Shown here piece after piece: positions 49,808 to 60,600 of a DNA stretch of 64,000 bases. The notes beneath the pieces are model-generated. The model saw only the letters and a program-made list of their open reading frames with translations. It made no database searches and had not been told where the DNA came from. How positions within the stretch are numbered: the first letter of the stretch is position 1; each line of letters begins with the position of its first letter. The stretch comes from Phoebastria nigripes (lineage: Eukaryota; Chordata; Aves; Procellariiformes; Diomedeidae), in assembly GCA_035582835.1 (NCBI GenBank), contig JAYKAV010002766.1, forward strand, positions 3,570,489-3,634,488, read 5' to 3'. The position numbers were made by a program, and so were the translations under genes.

Positions 49808-51529
49808 TCTCAAGTCCATCTGCTTCCCGTCTGACTCACAGAACAAACTGAAAGCGACCACTAGGTCACTGACTGTTGTAACTTGGCATCTGACAGTGTC
49901 TCCCAGACCCCGAACTCCCCAGTCTCTCTTTACAAATGTGATAGCCTCTTCTTAGCAGACTTTTGCTCTGATTTTTTTTTTTTTTTTTTTACTTTTTGGC
50001 TTGTATTTCAGAAAATGCTTCTGTCTCATACCAAACAGTCCAATTAGCTGTTTTGGGGCTTGTAAAATAATTTTGAGGTGTTACATACTCGTACTTGCAG
50101 TAGCTTCACTGGAGGGAAAAAACCCCATCATTCTAATTTACTGAATTTTTAGTATGCAGATAGATTCTGGCCAAAAAGGATCCCACAGCAAATCCAGTTG
50201 GGGTCTCAGAGGGAGTTCTTTATTTTGTATAGTTCTCTATGTGAAATAAGACAGTGCTCATTTCAGATTAACATCCATATGGCAGAGTCTTTTACATTTT
50301 GGAGTTTTCTGCCTGTCATTACGGATAAAAATTTCAACAGCTTTTAAAACAGTTAGCAGCCCAAAGCCTGTTTCAAGAGGGATTTTGCAGTCAACAGCAA
50401 GGATTTTTGAAAGCATCTGTGCAAGGTAAAGGTCCAATTCCCATTGCTGTTCAGTGGGGCTTCGGGTGCTCTGCCACTTAGCTGGCTTCCCAGGTACTAT
50501 TCCAAAGTCACAGATAAGTAGTAATGAAAAATCTTAAAACAATGCAATAAATATTATTATTGCTGTTTAGTACATACATATTGGGGTAACCAGAGAGAAG
50601 AGAGCAAAATTCACAGAAATGTAGCTTATAAGTTCCTTTGCTTTGGGAACTTTCAGAGAACACAAAGAAAATTAATGTAAAACCAGAGCTGTATTTCCTC
50701 TGTGAAAAAGGGACAGATTAAGGTACCATTCAGAGTATTTATATACTATTAAGTGCATTAGGAAAGGAAGGCAGGAGAGACCCACATAAAACCATGTAGA
50801 GGGATCCCTTAATACTGCGGTAAAGCAAACTGTAATTTGATTTCTCCCTTGGTACGCAACCCTCCTCCTCCTTCCTTTCCCAGTCTCCTACCCTTAGCTA
50901 ACAGCAGTTTCACCTGGGGAAATGTTTGTGTTACTGCAATGAAGATGCTGAGCTCTCGCACTGTGAGGTGACACTCAATAAGGTTGACCAACCTCAGTCC
51001 TCACATACCCCTCTTATGGTACAGTTGGCAACAGCACTCACAGTGCTTTCTCCACCTATACCAAGCTCTTCAAAATAGTGTCTCTTCTCAGTACAAGGTT
51101 TAGCATTCCCCTCTTATGTTATGAAATGATAGCATCTGCCTCCATTGTAAGTGTTTTCCTGATCTCACCATTACACCACAACTCTGTCTTCTTATGCCAA
51201 AGCCCACATGGTGCCATGATGCCATTCTATGGCCCATTTATCTCTCATGCTATTCCAAAAAGCGTCCAGAAAAAATATTTTTTTGTGTCCTATGCACCAA
51301 AAAAAGTGGAAGGCATGCCTGATTCTTCCTTTGCATGAGGATATGTATTCACTGATGGCATCTTTTATAAACACATCATGTATTCCACCTAAAGGTGCTG
51401 TGTGCTCCGAAAGAGCCAAATATATTAGCATTCTTCAACCATAACTTTTGAAGTCGGCATTTGACTATTTTTGCATTTCTTCCAGGTTGTAGTTAGACAA
51501 CTCCTAATTCTATGGGGAAAGCAAAGACT
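49808..51529. other. Non-genic unique DNA
   Basis: No recognisable gene. It contains a T-tract at 49972-49990. Nothing else stands out. Confidence 0.5.
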
Positions 51530-51660
51530 ATAAAATGCCAGAGCTCCACTCTGCTGAAATAACATTAGCAAAATATCAAGTCCTTTATGATGTCATGAGG
51601 GATTCCTTAATGTGACTATAGCCTCCTAATGACATCATAAAAAACAACTGCAACATCAGA
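51530..51660. other. Possible regulatory element with paired ATF/CRE-like sites
   Basis: Contains two oppositely oriented copies of TGATGTCA (51587-51594, and the complement in 51631-51638), a variant of the ATF/CREB site TGACGTCA, on the arms of a 13-bp inverted repeat. TAATG and ATTAGC words lie nearby. The arrangement is seen directly; regulatory function is inferred. Confidence 0.3.
51584..51641. repeat. 13-bp inverted repeat with ATF-like arms
   Basis: TTTATGATGTCAT (51584-51596) and ATGACATCATAAA (51629-51641) pair perfectly. After one mismatch the stem continues for four more pairs (one G-T). The loop is about 22-32 nt. Confidence 0.85.
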
Positions 51661-52621
51661 AAACAGCCAAGGGTCATCAATCAGCCCATCTTCTCTCCTA
51701 CTCACCAGGGGCAGCAGCCCAACTTGCTCCTATCTGCTTTTTATGAGCAATGCTGTCCGCTGAATAGCACACAGAGAAGAGACTAATAATCATACAAATA
51801 TCAGGGAGAGCGGTCAATCATTACCTGAAATGTTCAGTACACCTGAGGGAAATTCGGGTGCTGTAGCCTGAAGAGTCTGCAAGTTTAGCATGTAGAAGAG
51901 ACAACATTACTCCCTTAGAGGTGACCTAGCGTTCTCTGGGCAACAGGCAACACCAGTTAGCAATTCAGTCATTTTTAAAATGTGGGGAGAATGGGACTGA
52001 AAATGAATTCTTTGGTTGCTCTCTTTGTCCTCTAGCTGTAAGCAAAAGCTTTTTCCATGTTGCCCAGATACCCATCTGCGTGTCCCATATTACAAAGACC
52101 ACACTGAAAGAAGGCTTTGCACCCTCAAACTGAAACGGGTGATAGTCCCAACGAGATGCAGTGACTGCCAAATCCTCTGGCAAGAATGGAAACAGCCTCC
52201 TCCTCATGTGAAAATGCAATGCCTCAGAGTTAAAGCCTCATTATACTCTCTTAGGAATACTTGGAAGTTTTCCAGGGTTGGGGACATCTCGAGGAGTTTC
52301 CCAGACCCTCAGAAAAAAAAGAAAGCGACAGATACTGTGGTCTCTAGATATTTCACAATCACTCTTGGAAGGTGTTTAAAATGGAGCTTAGTGCTGACCA
52401 AAGAAAAGGGTTTTTTTGCCAGATAAAAAGGGAAAGGATCTGGTTCCTCACCTTGTTCCTCACAACTTTACAAATGTTTATGCAGTGTGCTCCCGAGTGG
52501 GCAGGCTGTAGTCAGGGTACTTTACAGTGGGCTGTAGCAAATCCTACTTGGGCATCCTCAAGCATGACTACTGTTAAGAAATTGTAACTTTTACAGGCAT
52601 GGATCCTAAGAGGTAACCAAG
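51661..52621. other. Non-genic unique DNA
   Basis: A 136-codon plus-strand frame at 52016-52426 matches no family I know and contains a Lys run from an A-tract. Nothing else is recognised. Confidence 0.45.
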
Positions 52622-52750
52622 AATAGGGGCACACTGTGCTAAGCACTGAACAAACACAGCAACAGAGAGCACTACCTGATTAGATATAAGAACTTCTATA
52701 GTTGGGAAAAGGGGTAAAATAGCCCAGCAGAACAGACAAGCTGATGGAAA
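52622..52750 (+). mobile_element. Second ancient amniote SINE-tail-like relic
   Basis: GGGGCACACTGTGCTAAGCA followed by CTGAACAAACACAGCAACAG and, further on, AACAGACAAGCTGATGG follows the same repeat phrase as 30081-30212 (GTGCTAGGCACTGTACAAAC... and the GACAAGACAG part). Orientation is the same, and divergence is higher. Confidence 0.5.
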
Positions 52751-55700
52751 CAAACAGCATAACATTGTCATAATTTAAGTAAAGGAGAAAGTTCAATGCA
52801 ACATAAATAAATAGGAAGGATAGGAGAGGACAACCAAGAAAAAGGGTAAGAGGTGCACAAGTGGAATGAAACTGAGGTGAAGAGACATGCGAGGGAAGGA
52901 GGAAGAGGAATGACACACAATTAACCAGCACAAGGTAGTAACAGTCCAACATGCAGAAAATCTTTGAGATGACTACAAGTCCTGCCTTGGCTTATGGTCT
53001 GGAGCCCCTGACCTAGCTCTGCTCTCAAGTTTTCCAACAGGACCAAGGAGGCAGGAGGGGAACTAGACCTCTGTACATGCATGTGCAACCTGGCTAGATG
53101 ACATCTTCCCAGCTTCATCTATCAGGGATCAATGGTATGTGCTCCTTCACACAAGAGTTTCCCTCTCCTAAACAGACTCCTGAGTCTTGTTCTCCAATAC
53201 AAAGCAGAACTGCAACTCCCCAAACAGTCCTACTCTACTCCCCCATATTTTACTCATGAGGGGAAAGCATGACTTTCAGCTGGAATACTGCCCTGTGTTC
53301 CTAGTTGGGTTAAGAAAAAATGGTCAGGAAGTTTCTCATACTCTAAAAATCTTATAATCTACTCAGATGGTGACTACATCCTATAGGAGTGTTCCTGAAC
53401 TATTAACAAGGATTACCCATTACTGTAGCACACAGTGTATTGCAGACTTCTCTCCTGTAATCTCCTAGGCAATCTGTGAGATAGAAACAGATTCTAAGCC
53501 ACCAGAAAACGGCTGATTTACTTCCCTTTCCAGCACTGCCAAAGATTCAAATGTTTCAAAAAGAGTTTGGCATCACAATCCCCAAATTCGTTAACAACTA
53601 CTGTTTTAAATTTTCAATTCAGCTAGCTCAGCCCCTTGGGCAACATTTTAGGGTATTACTTCCTGCCTTGTTTAGGACCACACTGATGATTTTCAACACC
53701 TCTCTCTGAAGCAACTCTGGATGAATTTTTTCATGACATTTGTAAATTAGCAATACTTTAATATTAGGATTATCTTCATGTGAGAGAGAAAGCAGTAAAC
53801 TAGTAAAAGCAGAGAAGTGCCTTCCTGCATCATGTGGGGCACAAAAGACATTATACAAACTCCCTTGGTTAAAAGCAGTATGCCACTTCACATTCAATGC
53901 AATCATGACTGTATCAAATAGTACTTTATCACTTCCATTCCCAAATCATCAGAACAATTTAAAAAATTTTCTGCATGCTTATTCTAGCCAAAACTATACA
54001 GTACAAACTGACATCAGCTCAGAGGGCACTCTGCTGTTCAGAGCAGATTTGAGCTACTCTGTGTCTGCTGTAAGGGCATTCTGCAGTTCTCCTATAAAAC
54101 TTCTTGCAAGGAGAAAGATTCTGTGATGGGCTGATGGAGGCTAATGCATGCACAGAAAGAGACTGTTTCAGAATGTGCACTGATCTGCCTGATCCTATAC
54201 CACTGTGATGCAAGCTGGACTGACCTTCATAATTCTAAAGCATAAGCCAGTCAAAAATCAACCACTTTTCATATAGTTGTCTAACCCCTCTAGTCTCCAG
54301 ATTCTCTGCCCATTTGGCCTTGCTTTTTATTTTCTAATATTCAGCAGCTGTTCATACTGATACCCAGAATGAACTTTTTTCTTTTCTGAAATACGTAGCT
54401 GCTATTTCAAGAAAAAGTCATGGAGCAGAATAGAATGGAAAACCAAAGTGATATGCAACTATATGAATCAGTTAACCACCCTGGCAGTACTAGTAACAGA
54501 GAACACCAGACTCAGAAGTCACGAAAACTTTGCTTCATCAATCCCCACATTTGGAGGCATTGGGAAGAGGAATTTGTTACAGCTTTAAAATTAACTGAAA
54601 CTGGAGATTGTCTCTTGGCTTAACAGTGACAGTGCACTTGAGCTCTCTATGACTTGTGCAGGGCATGCAGGGTAGAACCATCACCAGCTTTGTGTTTCAC
54701 CTGCTCCTCTCTCTAAGCAGCTGCAGGGAGAAGTCTACTTTCATAGATGGTTTCTGATTTGAAGGTTGTGTTTTGACTTTACTTCAGTGTTCCAGTGTCT
54801 CAAACCAGCCTATGGAGAAACACACAGCACCCTTCTCCCCTCCTTTCCACATCCTTCAGTAGCTGAAGAAATGATCTTAGGGACAAACAACAAGGCAACA
54901 GCTCAAAGACTGGCCAATCTAGGGGCCAAGTCAATTAAATCAATAGAAATGAAAGTTATCCAATTACTGGCTGAGGGAGCAGCAACCCCACTACCTTCTC
55001 CTGGGGCTTAGAAGTCTCAGTTGCTCTGAGAGGCTTGTATCACTTTCCTTGCTCCTTGTAGTGCTCTGCTGGCTACCATCTGATGAGTCCCTGTCCATGC
55101 CAATTCCCCACCCTCGATGAGTGCTGGGCCAGTCATATCTGTTTACCCATTAGCTAATAGATATTAGACCACAACATGAGGTAAAAACAATTTGTGTATT
55201 TTTTAAACACTGTTGAGGAGGCTGGAGGGAGCAAGCCTCTGACAGAGGTGTGCAGAATGGGACAGTGACAATGGCAGGGGCTTGGCTGATGCATGTTCAC
55301 ACCCTCACCAGCATAGCGATTCCTGAAAACAGCAGTTCAAGTTCAAATCACGCTTACAGTATCCATCTGAGGGCAGCTGCTGTGACTTGCAGCCATAACC
55401 TGCTCAGGATGCCCCATGTGGCATTTTCCGCAGCGGGCAGTAGACCACGCTGTCTGTGTCCCTTTTTTCACCCCAAGCCAATTCTCTGGTCAGAAGGTCC
55501 CCAGCATGTGTCTCAGGAGAAAGTGGTCTCAATGGAGCCAGCTGAACATGGGCTAATTACCGATTAGCCAAGCCCAAGGGACTGGCTGATCCCTGACTAT
55601 AAATCTTGTCACTTTATTTTTTCATGCCTTTCCATTACCATCCTCTTAGTTTCAGTCTTGTAGGACCAATGCAACTGCCAACCCACAAAGCCTGATGAGG

Positions 55701-58367
55701 TCCAATACTTTCAGTACTGCTGCTGCACTAACTCTCTTCCTCAGGGTTTCTTTCAGTTTCTCTTTCTTTTGTTCCAAACAGCAGTCCTATGCTGAACGGT
55801 GCTCGCAGACAGTTCATTAATTTAGGGACACCAGAGCCCAAGCAGATCATCTACAAGTCAGCATGAAGTACAGAGAAAAGGAGGAGGCAGTGCTGCTGGC
55901 ATTTTGGATAAACAAGACATTCAATAATTTTAATCTCAGTGTAACTCTGCTATTTCCAGATTATATAATCCCACTCTTGAAAGAGGGTTGTTTGAGCAGA
56001 CTGTCACATTAAATAAACGCATTTGCTGCATATGTTAATTGCAGTAGAAAGCTGTTAAGCAAATAAGCTTGTTGCACCAAAATGCTATTCTTTTAGCAGG
56101 TCTACTCCTTTCATGGATCTCCGATTCACAAGCCATGCTCTTTCAGAATGCACATTTCAGTTTAAGGCAAAGAAATGTGTTCACTGAACTGATCAATTTT
56201 TTTATTACGTTGACTTTTGGTTAAATTTTAAGGCATGCTGTGCCACAGAAGTAAATTCTTTTAAACAGGTTTATTTCTACAGCAAGACTGCAATGGAAAG
56301 GAGAAGGAGAAGGACTAACAAAAAATGTATATCCACTCTATATGTGGAGAAGGACTAACAAAAAATGTATTTTCTTAACAGATATTAGCACTAATAAATC
56401 CTGCAGCATACTGCCCGACACACCCCACTCTAATACTATCCATTTACTAAGTTCTTTTTATCACTTATTTCAGGGTCTATATTCTGTGGAAAAGCACCTG
56501 TGTTACAATCTAAGCACTGATCATATTTATTGTTACTATTTGTTATGTAATAAAATTCCCTTAGCTGCATGTTATTCTAAAAAAAAATATCTGGGTTTTT
56601 GATCATGTATTTCTGATTCAGTGAAAAGAGGAGTATATATTATATACAGGGAGGGAATACTGGTATCATAGTGCTTCTAAATTCACACATTTTTGTTTCT
56701 TTAGGCAAGTAAAGGAGGCTGAAATGAAGGAGAAGCCTATGCAAATCGGAATACACACAATCTTCTGACAATCACTGAGTCTGCATCTTTCTTTTGTGAA
56801 ATCTAGTAACAGCTGGTTCATTTCACATGCAAGGTAGTGGAAATGGAGAGCAGACTGGAAATGGATGGGTTCTAAAATGGTCATCGGCCTCTCTTCCTTC
56901 AGAGAGGTAGAGAATATCAGCTTTTCACGTACAAACCTAAACACTAATTAACAATTCAAGTAATACATTTCCAAGCCAAGAGCCATTCTGGGGTAGCTGA
57001 TGGCAGTTTTCAAGGGGAAAAGGAAGTTCCTCTAATAACCTCTGATTTTTGAAAAGACAAATCTGATCTTTGTAAGCCTAAATTTGCACATTCAAACTCA
57101 TGCCCAAATTTTAAAAATAAATAAGAAATGTGGCCAAACGCATGTCTCTGGGATTCTTCATGGGATCAGAAAAAATTCAGAGGTGTATGTATGTGCACCA
57201 TGCATCCAGACACATAAGAAATTACATGGCATTCTTACCTGTAATAAGTGCCAAAGCATTCTCAATCCATATTCACCAAAGTTTTGTTCCATCTGTCACC
57301 CCAGCAAAATTCTCTTAGTTCTGTTTTTGGTAAGCTTATGCATCCATGTCATTTCACTTGCTTATCAGGATCTCAGTCACACTTGTGCAGTGCTGTCAAC
57401 CATATCCTGAAGGCACAGGAGTGCTTGAGGTATTCCTGCAATTAGAATTTACAGGGAAAAAAATAATCTACTGATGATGCATAAAATCTCAAATTTAATT
57501 CAGTCTCTCAGAGAGTAGCCAGGAAGCCCATTCTGACAACAGTAACCACTCCGCTAATGTCAGCAGACCTGACTCTCAGGGAGAAGATGAGCTAAGTGAG
57601 GCCAGGTCAAATTCACATAATTACTTTTCAGAGCAGAAACACATTTCAAAAAGCATATGCAAGCAGTTTTAATTTCTCCTTTTGACCATTTCCATGTATT
57701 ATCAATGTACGTTTGCACTTCATGTAAAAGTCAAGATAAACTGAATGTAAAGAAACTACCCAAAGCAATCTCCTTTCACAAGCAACCTGCAGGAAAATGT
57801 TTCCTTAAAGTGCCTCTAAATGAACCACATTGAGAAAATAAAGAACATTATGATCTGCAAAAGCTGTGTGCTTGCTAGCCATATACTGCTTAAGCACAGC
57901 ATTCATAAAAGGGAATCATAAAAAAACCCCCAACAGCTTTAGGGAGTGCCGGAGCCAAGACAGAAGGAATAAAAATGGACTAAACTTGCAGGTGAGGAAA
58001 ACAGAGATTCAGGAAGGTATATGAGTTTCAGAAATTCAGCAAGGCCTCTTAGCAGGACAGCACTGTGTAGGCGATCTGTATGATATCAGCCAAAGCATGA
58101 AATGAACTAAGACTCAGTTCTGTCAAGTGAGTCTCTCTGTCGCTGATCTTATCTTAGCTAGAAGTCTTCCTCTTACATAAAACTTGGCAAACTAGATGGC
58201 TAATCCCACTAATACCATGAGAAAGACTGGGAGATTGTTATCCATGATGTGCACTATCTACCTCGGGCTATAGAGCTTCATCTAAGCTCATCTTCTCACA
58301 ACTCTAAGTCTGGCCTTTGCATCAAAACCATGGGTCATTTATGCTCCCCTGGCATCTTGCAGTATAA
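52751..58367. other. Non-genic unique DNA
   Basis: No recognisable gene. A 25-bp exact direct repeat lies at 56306-56370. A GTTCAAGTTCAAATC word at 55336-55350 resembles a tRNA B box, but no A box or cloverleaf accompanies it. Open frames of 60-108 codons are unremarkable. Confidence 0.55.
56306..56370 (+). repeat. 25-bp direct repeat with 40-bp period
   Basis: The 25 bases at 56306-56330 (starting GGAGAAGGACTAAC) recur exactly at 56346-56370. This is a 40-bp unit present 1.6 times, consistent with a recent local tandem duplication whose second copy is incomplete. Confidence 0.92.
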
Positions 58368-58484
58368 CCTTAAGCAACCTGGTCAAACTTCAGAGTTGGT
58401 CCTGCTTTGAGTGGGGGGTTAAACCAAATGCATCTAGAGGTCCCTTCCAAGCTGAATTAACCCGTTTTTCCATGATTCCAAGGT
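58368..58484 (+). mobile_element. Old CR1 3'-end fragment
   Basis: CCTTAAGCAACCTGGTC, then GAGTGGGGGGTTAAACCAAATGC, and AGAGGTCCCTTCCAAGCTGAA follow the CR1 3' UTR in order. They correspond to the 'GAGCAACCTGATC', 'GGGGGTTGGACTAGATGA' and 'GGTCCCTTCCAACC' blocks of the fresh copy at 17.3-18.1 kb and of the family. The terminal repeat is decayed to CCATGATTCCAAG. This is an older, non-coding copy. Confidence 0.8.
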
Positions 58485-60489
58485 GTTCCAGAAAAAGGGA
58501 TGGACCAATTTGTGATGCTAGGTTGCTCCTTGCTTAAGGGGCAGTTTCCTCATGAATCAAGCTAGTTATCAACTTATATCCAAAGGAGAGTTTATCATTA
58601 ATATAATTTAATAATTTAACTGATGCAATTACATGTGCAACGAACATATGATCTCTTTAGAATCTACTGTTCCAATAGTATAGTCTTCTCCATATAGTCC
58701 CACAGCCACGGTCACATTCAGCATCAAGTGACTGCAGGATTTAATTACAAAACCCCCTTCCTCTGCCTCAAGCAACATGCTTAGAAATGTGCTAAAGCCT
58801 TGTCCTGCACTGCCAACCATAGCACTGGCAAGGTACCCTCTTCATACGTAACACCACTGTCTGCTTTTCAGCCAAAGACGCAGCATCAGAGATCAACAGT
58901 TTTTGTACCTAAATAAATTGCAAACATGGTTTTGTATGTTTCTAGGGCCTGTCCTCTGACAGCACTTTAAAATCTGGATCATCCAAAAAGGCTTCCACAG
59001 CTATAAACTACTGTAATGCCAGCGGTACTGCACAATGTGTAACTGTGGACATTAAGGTGAGTAGCTTGCTACCTGAAGCCTTCTCATTGCAATATTTCCT
59101 GCTCAGATAATGTATTAATTACAGGTTGGAAAGGACTCGTACAAGTTCATAAGTAGAAGGAAACTAGGAAGAATCTTCACACAAATCAATAAACTAAAAT
59201 CCCACTGACAATACTACTGCTTACCAGAGTTCACAAGACAAAGAGACATCTGAAAAAGCTAAAAGGACATGAACAAGGGGTAATGCATATCCAGAAGAGA
59301 AAAAACCCCACAAATGTGGAAGAGTATCTGAATATGAATTCCTGGTGAGAATTACATTTTTATTTATAGGAATAATATGTTGCAAAATCTTCCGTATTCT
59401 TCAGAGCTTGTTTCCAGAGCAGCATGTGAGGCTGAGGATCATTAAAAGTTTCTGCCGGCACTGGGGCATCTCCTGTTGAGGCACAAAATATAAATTGGTC
59501 TGTGACAGTAGAAGAGGCAGCAGGAAGTGAAACACACACTGCTGGGTGTTTGAAATTCATGAGTCCCGCAGTCCTCAACTGTTCTTGACTTGTACCATCT
59601 TTTTAGGGTTTTTTCCTCTGACTTCTTATTAGGTGAAGCTGTTATTTGTGTTCAGAATCAAAGAAGGAAAACTGAACTATAAGAACACAAAATATTTTAT
59701 GTTCTTGTGCATATGTAGGACTGCAGAGGGTGCCAAGTCCTTGCATGCACCAGGTGAGCAGAACTAAGGCTGGACTGCAAATTTCCTCTGAGATCCTACT
59801 TGCACAAGCCCTGCCAGCTGCTTCTGCTCTACCTACAAGCAAAAAGCACAATCCTCCACTACACCAGATATCAGAGAAACACAGCTGTATGTGGTTAGAC
59901 AGGATTTAAGGTCTACAAGTATATGTTAGACAAATATGTATTTCGGGGATTTTTTCTCTCTGCTGCCACAAAAGGTTATTGCTGACAGCTCTATATGAGA
60001 AATTATAGTGTGTATAGCAATCTTAAGGACACCACATGAAATTGCATTACAGCTGTGATGGCAAAAAAAGTGACCTTTTTTTTTTGATGGAGCCTATTAC
60101 ACAGGACTTCAAGTCATGTAAAAAAATACTGTCAGTCTTAGATTCTCCTATTGCTTGAACTGGTAAAAATCTAGCCAAATTAAAGGAACCAAGATGACTG
60201 CTGCAGTGATCCTGAAAGTCTGTTCTGAGAGGGAAAGTTGCATGCTCTTGTAATGCCTATTCACATGCCCTAAACCCTTAGTTCAGCTTCTACAGTAGGT
60301 GAAAAAATGGGACGTGATTAGTTCTGGTTTCCTTGCTTTTTATTAAGTCAGATCCTCATGTGACTTGTTGGCAGAACGGAATGGTATGATGAAGAGGTAA
60401 CACTCTCCCTCCACCTCAACTGGGAATGTCTTATTCTTGGGAAAACTCCTTCCATTAGAAAGAGAAGTGTGTACTGTGGGTCAAGTGAG
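58485..60489. other. Mostly non-genic DNA around a candidate exon
   Basis: Apart from the 111-bp exon candidate at 58946-59056 I see no gene or repeat. Minus-strand frames of 63-72 codons at 58629-59851 are unremarkable. Confidence 0.45.
58946..59056 (+). other. Candidate 111-bp internal coding exon
   Basis: A pyrimidine/T-rich acceptor (TTTGTATGTTTCTAG) precedes 111 bp that end in a consensus donor, AAG|GTGAGT. The length is 37 codons exactly. Only one of three frames is open: it starts GLSSDSTLKSGSSKK and ends TAQCVTVDIK. The other two contain stops after 4-8 codons. Ser/Thr/Lys-rich first half, two cysteines in the second. I do not recognise the family. No neighbouring exons were found with equal signal, and a splice pair of this quality can arise by chance in tens of kilobases. 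If real, the host gene reads on the plus strand and most of this window would be intron. Confidence 0.25.
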
Positions 60490-60600
60490 AGATTCTACTC
60501 AGATGAGCTGCGTTTTGTTTCCAGCTCACATAAAGATTCTCTGTATGCTGTTGAGTAAGTCACTTGATCTCCAGGTGTCTCAGTTTCCTGTTCCTTGCTC
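60490..60600 (+). mobile_element. MIR-like SINE core relic
   Basis: CTGTTGAGTAAGTCACTTGA followed by CTCAGTTTCCTGTTCC matches the conserved CORE region of MIR-type SINEs (GACCTTGGGCAAGTCACTTAA ... CTCAGTTTCC). The tRNA head upstream is not convincing. It is an older copy than the one at 24591-24720. Confidence 0.6.

Noticed and set aside
51697..51715. CTCF site at CTCACCAGGGGCAGCAG
   Set aside because: Lacks one G of the core and matches the consensus only partly.
55336..55350. tRNA gene suggested by GTTCAAGTTCAAATC
   Set aside because: No A box at the right distance and no cloverleaf pairing visible.
57233..57325. Minus-strand exon ending in CAG|GTAAGA
   Set aside because: Good donor, but all three frames contain stops with the nearest acceptor, so it cannot be a coding exon; no support for a non-coding one.
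59125..59160. AGGTTGGAAAGGACTCGT as a reverse CR1 tail
   Set aside because: Only a short similarity to the CR1 3' end complement; no terminal repeat and no further matching sequence.
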